Part shown: positions 19,830-20,826 of the stretch, in pieces
How positions within the stretch are numbered: the first letter of the stretch is position 1
Layout: every line of letters starts with the position of its first letter
NCBI GenBank assembly: GCA_004551945.1
Contig: SFPN01000034.1
Coordinates: forward strand, 1-20,826
DNA length: 20,826 nt
Direction of reading: 5' to 3'
From: Clostridiales bacterium
GTDB lineage: Bacteria; Bacillota; Clostridia; Oscillospirales; Oscillospiraceae
Translations under genes and position numbers: made by a program
The notes under the pieces: generated by a model
What the model saw: the letters and a program-made list of their open reading frames with translations, nothing else
What the model was told of the DNA's origin: nothing
Databases searched by the model: none

Positions 19830-20333
19830 TCATGCAGGCGCAATGCGCCGTCCAATCCCGCCGGGGGCGGGGAAGCGGCCGCTTGCGGCCGGTTTCCCCG
19901 TGGGTTCAAATCCCGCCACTCGGACCATGCGGAGTGTCCTTATAGGATCTGAGTATCCTGTAACGGGCACTCCGCATTTTTTTATTTGTTCAAAATAGGT
20001 TACGCCTTGTTTGTCGAATAGCAGCCGATCACGGATGCACAGGAGCTTAACCTTGTGCTGGGTGAGCAAATCGATGTAGGCTTGCGTCATGCCCCATTCC
20101 CGCCCGATGCGGTCAATGCTGTTTACCAGCACCATATCCACCTTGCCAGTGAGAACGGCCTGTGTGACCTTTTCCAAGCCCGGACGGTCAAGGGCCAGCC
20201 CGCTGCCCTGCTCGGCGGTAGCGCCGATAATGGTATATCCCGCTTGTTCCGCATAGCGGCGAAGTTGGGTGGCCTGTGCTTCAAGAGAAAAGCTGTCATC
20301 GTGGGCCACACGGCAGTAAACGAAAACTCTCAT
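19830..20333 (-). CDS. small serine-recombinase-like protein with catalytic Ser replaced by Ala
   Basis: This is about 167 residues. The N-terminus MRVFVYCRVAHDDSFSLEAQATQLRRYAEQAGY is a resolvase fold, but the usual catalytic Ser in the YxRVS motif is Ala (CRVA). NSIDRIGREW keeps the arginine region, and HKVKLLCIRDRLLFD continues the domain. Similar CRVA proteins sit next to large serine recombinases in Clostridia elements, perhaps as regulatory or accessory subunits (inference). The ATG at 20333 follows AAGGTGG. The last 45-50 residues read through the terminator at 19928 and antisense to the tRNA copy (VRVAGFEPTG), so the C-terminus was probably created by the integration junction. It lies 13 bases after the large recombinase gene. 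Confidence 0.75.
   Translation of the reverse strand: MRVFVYCRVAHDDSFSLEAQATQLRRYAEQAGYTIIGATAEQGSGLALDRPGLEKVTQAVLTGKVDMVLVNSIDRIGREWGMTQAYIDLLTQHKVKLLCIRDRLLFDKQGVTYFEQIKKCGVPVTGYSDPIRTLRMVRVAGFEPTGKPAASGRFPAPGGIGRRIAPA
19869..19899. repeat. long GC-rich hairpin abutting the second tRNA-end copy
   Basis: GGGGAAG and CGGCCGC (19869-19882) pair with GCGGCCG and GTTTCCCC (19885-19899) with one bulge, a stem of about 13 bp closing on a CTTG loop. Its final bases are the first bases of the repeat at 19898. Confidence 0.6.
19928..19983 (+). terminator. terminator after the second tRNA-end copy
   Basis: TGCGGAGTG (19928-19936) and CACTCCGCA (19968-19976) pair perfectly, with an inner hairpin AGGAT/ATCCT and seven T's at 19977-19983. 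It directly follows CCA of the second copy, as expected of a replacement terminator brought by an integrated element. Confidence 0.75.
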
Positions 20334-20346
20334 ACCGTCCACCACC

Positions 20347-20826
20347 TTATACCGCAATCCCTGCCGGGGCGTAGCTCAATGCTACGCCTCGTCTTGTTTC
20401 CAGCAGAATATCCCGCTCGGGGATTTTACGGCGATCCGGCACCTCAAACACGCCGATGCAGTTGTAGTGGATTGTCACCCGCTGATTGGTTACACCGTCC
20501 TCCTTGACCGCCGGATATACCTCAATGTGGTCTATCAGTTCGGCTACCATGCGCTTGGTGATTTTGGTGGCGTCCGTATAACGGCGTACCGTTTCCAAAA
20601 AGTCATCCACATCCATCCGCTTTTCGTCCAGCTTTTTCACTTCCAGCCGCAGAGTCTTAATGCGCCCGGCGTTTTCACCCTGCTCCTGTTCATAGCGCTT
20701 TGCCATTTTCGCAAACCGGGCATCGTCAATCTTGCCGGAAACATTGTCCTCATACAGCCGTTCAAAGAGCGTATCCAATTCCCGGTCACGGGCCAGCAGC
20801 GCATCCAGCTCCCGCTTTTTGCGTAC
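20347..20826 (-). CDS. C-terminal part of a large serine recombinase (DUF4368 type), cut by window edge
   Basis: Residues visible here (about 159) run from the window edge to the TAA/TGA-type stop at 20347. LFERLYEDNVSGKIDDARFAKMAKRYEQEQ and the following coiled coil (IKTLRLEVKKLDEKR) are the typical end of the recombinase zinc-ribbon/coil region. KRMVAELIDHIEVYPAVK and VTIHYNCIGVFEVP match the DUF4368 tail of large serine integrases of Tn4451/TnpX-like and ICE elements. The catalytic N-terminus lies outside. It probably mobilises the element that begins near 19928. Confidence 0.9.
   Translation of the reverse strand, partial: VRKKRELDALLARDRELDTLFERLYEDNVSGKIDDARFAKMAKRYEQEQGENAGRIKTLRLEVKKLDEKRMDVDDFLETVRRYTDATKITKRMVAELIDHIEVYPAVKEDGVTNQRVTIHYNCIGVFEVPDRRKIPERDILLETRRGVALSYAPAGIAV

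Larger units (their letters stand above)
19738..19927. repeat. 30-bp direct repeat of the tRNA-Pro 3' end (attachment-site scar)
   Basis: Bases 19738-19767 (T-arm, acceptor strand and CCA) recur exactly at 19898-19927, copies 160 bases apart. Duplication of a tRNA 3' end is the classic product of integrase-mediated insertion. The second copy lacks any tRNA 5' half, so it is not a second gene. The interval holds the tRNA terminator, an inverted 17-base tRNA piece (19818-19834) and several short GC-rich hairpins, so it looks like a collapsed element. Confidence 0.8.

Noticed and set aside
19898..19927. Second tRNA-Pro gene
   Set aside because: Only the 3' 30 bases are present; upstream bases do not form the other arms.
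1..20826. CRISPR array, restriction, toxin-antitoxin or other defence system
   Set aside because: No regularly spaced repeats, Cas, methylase, nuclease or toxin motifs were seen; the RHH gene has no adjacent toxin.

Overview
The window is a chromosomal segment of a spore-forming, GC-rich Clostridia member. Inferred placement is Oscillospiraceae, near Flavonifractor, Lawsonibacter or Intestinimonas. The reasons are an IspH-S1 fusion in a cmk-plsC-ispH cluster, an scpA-scpB-D,D-carboxypeptidase-rluB cluster of the Bacillus/Clostridium type, sporulation genes (ytfJ, SpoIVFB-like and SpoIVFA-like), strong Shine-Dalgarno sites and GC-rich codon use. Almost all core genes read leftward (minus strand).

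Layout. (1) 1-4.38 kb is an eroding mobile element: an HTH remnant, a complete small serine recombinase, a DUF6809-like gene, a SprT-like zinc protease, a small conserved accessory gene, a divergent ribbon-helix-helix (RHH) regulator, and a tyrosine integrase broken by an internal deletion. A candidate small RNA and a three-palindrome operator region lie inside it. (2) 4.38-7.0 kb is core: yebC, then a Nif3-family gene overlapping trmK, then a DUF1858 gene. (3) 7.1-12.47 kb is one tightly overlapped leftward operon: rpiR-type regulator, HI0933-type flavoprotein, cmk, plsC, ispH-rpsA. It has a good promoter at 12592-12620 and a terminator at 7023-7057. (4) 12.63-17.66 kb is a second leftward operon: M50 protease, scpA, scpB, DUF2953 (ytfI), ytfJ, D,D-carboxypeptidase, rluB. 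Its candidate promoter is at 17737-17765. (5) 17.8-18.7 kb holds a monocistronic, lower-GC pnuC with its own promoter, a leader hairpin over its ribosome-binding site, and a terminator. (6) 18.68-19.58 kb holds a SpoIVFA/SpoIVFB-like pair. (7) A rightward tRNA-Pro(CGG) gene at 19691-19767 has a consensus promoter and terminator. It is followed by tRNA-derived repeats and then by the end of a second mobile element with two serine-recombinase genes running off the right edge.

The cores combine precursor supply (CMP phosphorylation, phosphatidate, isoprenoid precursors), translation factors (S1 domains, YebC, TrmK, RluB), chromosome segregation (ScpAB) and spore-envelope functions. The most interesting signals are: an ideal internal Shine-Dalgarno plus ATG at the IspH/S1 junction that could release a free S1 protein; the RHH gene with three near-identical palindromes; the consensus-promoter small RNA; the scrambled tRNA-Pro attachment region; and the pnuC leader.
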